Notes under the pieces: model-generated
Seen by the model: only the letters and a program-made list of their open reading frames with translations
Databases searched by the model: none
Told to the model about the DNA's origin: nothing
Assembly (NCBI GenBank): GCA_022572525.1
Contig: JACZVS010000033.1
Location: 1 to 6,071 of the forward strand
Length of the DNA stretch: 6,071 bases
Source of the DNA: Nanobdellota archaeon
GTDB lineage: Archaea; Nanobdellota; Nanobdellia; Pacearchaeales; UBA12030
Reading direction: 5' to 3'
In this document: positions 5,600 to 6,071 of the stretch, piece by piece
Layout: each line of letters opens with the position of its first letter
Numbering within the stretch: position 1 is the stretch's first letter
Program-made: the position numbers and the translations under genes

Positions 5600-5613
5600 T
5601 TTAAAAAGCTTTC
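5600..5613 (-). promoter_or_regulatory. Distal promoter candidate before EF-1alpha
   Basis: The minus strand reads GAAAGCTTTTTAAA, beginning just a few bases past the stop codon of the prepilin-like gene. The predicted start is near 5579, leaving a leader of about 90 nt to the EF-1alpha ATG. No coding frame with a good start lies in that interval. Confidence 0.45.
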
Positions 5614-5617
5614 GTTC

Positions 5618-6071
5618 TCAGACCTTCCCAAGAATTTCTCCTCTAACAGCTCTCACCAATCCAATAGGTGCGCCAGCTTCTGCATATTTTATCTTAACTT
5701 CTCCCTTAATAAATTGACCTTTTGTAAAGTCGCAGTCAACAATAAATTCTTTTGTGCCATCTGACCTTATAAGCTCCCCTCCAGGCGGCATTATGATTGT
5801 GTAGCAACCAAGTTCCTCGCTTAACGAGATCTCATTTATATTAATGTCCTCATGAAAGCTATTTCTTATTATCAAAACAGCATCTCCTGTCGATTCAACA
5901 AGAGAAGAATCTTCGCAGAATAGGGGGGGTGAGAGAATACATCTTTCGCTGACATATGTTTCAGGGTATAAAACACCGACAAAAGAAAAAGCAGCGACAA
6001 GGCCGAGAACTACGAAGATAACCCATCCATAAGTCATCAAGAATTCTAAGGATAATTGCGCTCGTCTGCTT
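5618..6071 (-). CDS. Prepilin-like secreted protein, 5' end outside the window
   Basis: The frame is open to the right edge. In-frame starts exist at 6040 (TTG) and 6037 (ATG), but using them would remove the key N-terminus. Read from the edge, the protein begins SRRAQLSLEFLMTYGWVIFV, a class III (type IV prepilin) signal: basic residues, predicted cleavage RA/QLSLE with the conserved Glu at +5, then a long hydrophobic helix ending near VGVLYPE. Only a few codons are probably missing. The remaining 115 or so residues have no other membrane segment and form a small external domain, mostly beta by pattern, with four cysteines (YVSERC, PLFCED, ELGCY, VDCDF) that could form two disulfides. Such proteins are processed by an archaeal prepilin peptidase and either assemble into pili or remain as membrane-anchored surface proteins. 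The stop TGA is followed at once by a promoter for EF-1alpha, so the pairing is probably incidental. Confidence 0.85.
   Translation of the reverse strand, partial: SRRAQLSLEFLMTYGWVIFVVLGLVAAFSFVGVLYPETYVSERCILSPPLFCEDSSLVESTGDAVLIIRNSFHEDININEISLSEELGCYTIIMPPGGELIRSDGTKEFIVDCDFTKGQFIKGEVKIKYAEAGAPIGLVRAVRGEILGKV

Overview
The window looks like a stretch of AT-rich archaeal chromosome. The evidence is an archaeal-type EF-1alpha and S10, a class II tRNA-Ser without an encoded CCA, TATA boxes about 26 nt upstream of several start codons (leaderless genes), and an archaeal prepilin signal. The 'SLEFLMTYGW' prepilin segment, the small genes and the mix of a CARDB-like lipoprotein with a helical repeat protein suggest a DPANN-type lineage (Woesearchaeota/Pacearchaeota-like). 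That placement is inference from style, not a phylogeny. Every gene I can support lies on the minus strand, so the natural reading order is from high to low coordinates.

Core half (about 6071 down to 2665): a prepilin-like secreted protein cut by the window edge, then EF-1alpha behind two candidate promoters, a short lipoprotein with a CARDB-like end, ribosomal protein S10 (rpsJ), an unrecognised 89-aa protein one base behind S10, and tRNA-Ser(GGA). EF-1alpha, S10 and tRNA-Ser are a familiar archaeal neighbourhood. Here the lipoprotein gene, with its own promoter, sits between EF-1alpha and S10.

Accessory half (2664 down to 1): a class I SAM-dependent methyltransferase with a Shine-Dalgarno sequence directly after the tRNA, a hairpin that contains a 15-bp exact copy of the tRNA-Ser 3' end, a four-repeat alpha-helical protein, a mostly empty spacer, and a fusion of an N-terminal winged helix with a C-terminal Nudix hydrolase. 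A last gene probably starts at base 37 and leaves the window after 12 codons.

Several likely starts differ from the longest open frame: methyltransferase at 2645, lipoprotein at 4148, EF-1alpha at 5487 and the 89-aa protein at 3063. The prepilin frame runs off the right edge. I found no CRISPR array, transposase, rRNA or clear multi-gene defence system. The most interesting points are the tRNA 3'-end copy (possible integration scar), the HTH-Nudix fusion with an altered Nudix box, the helical repeat protein, and a possible structured RNA at about 1915-1990.
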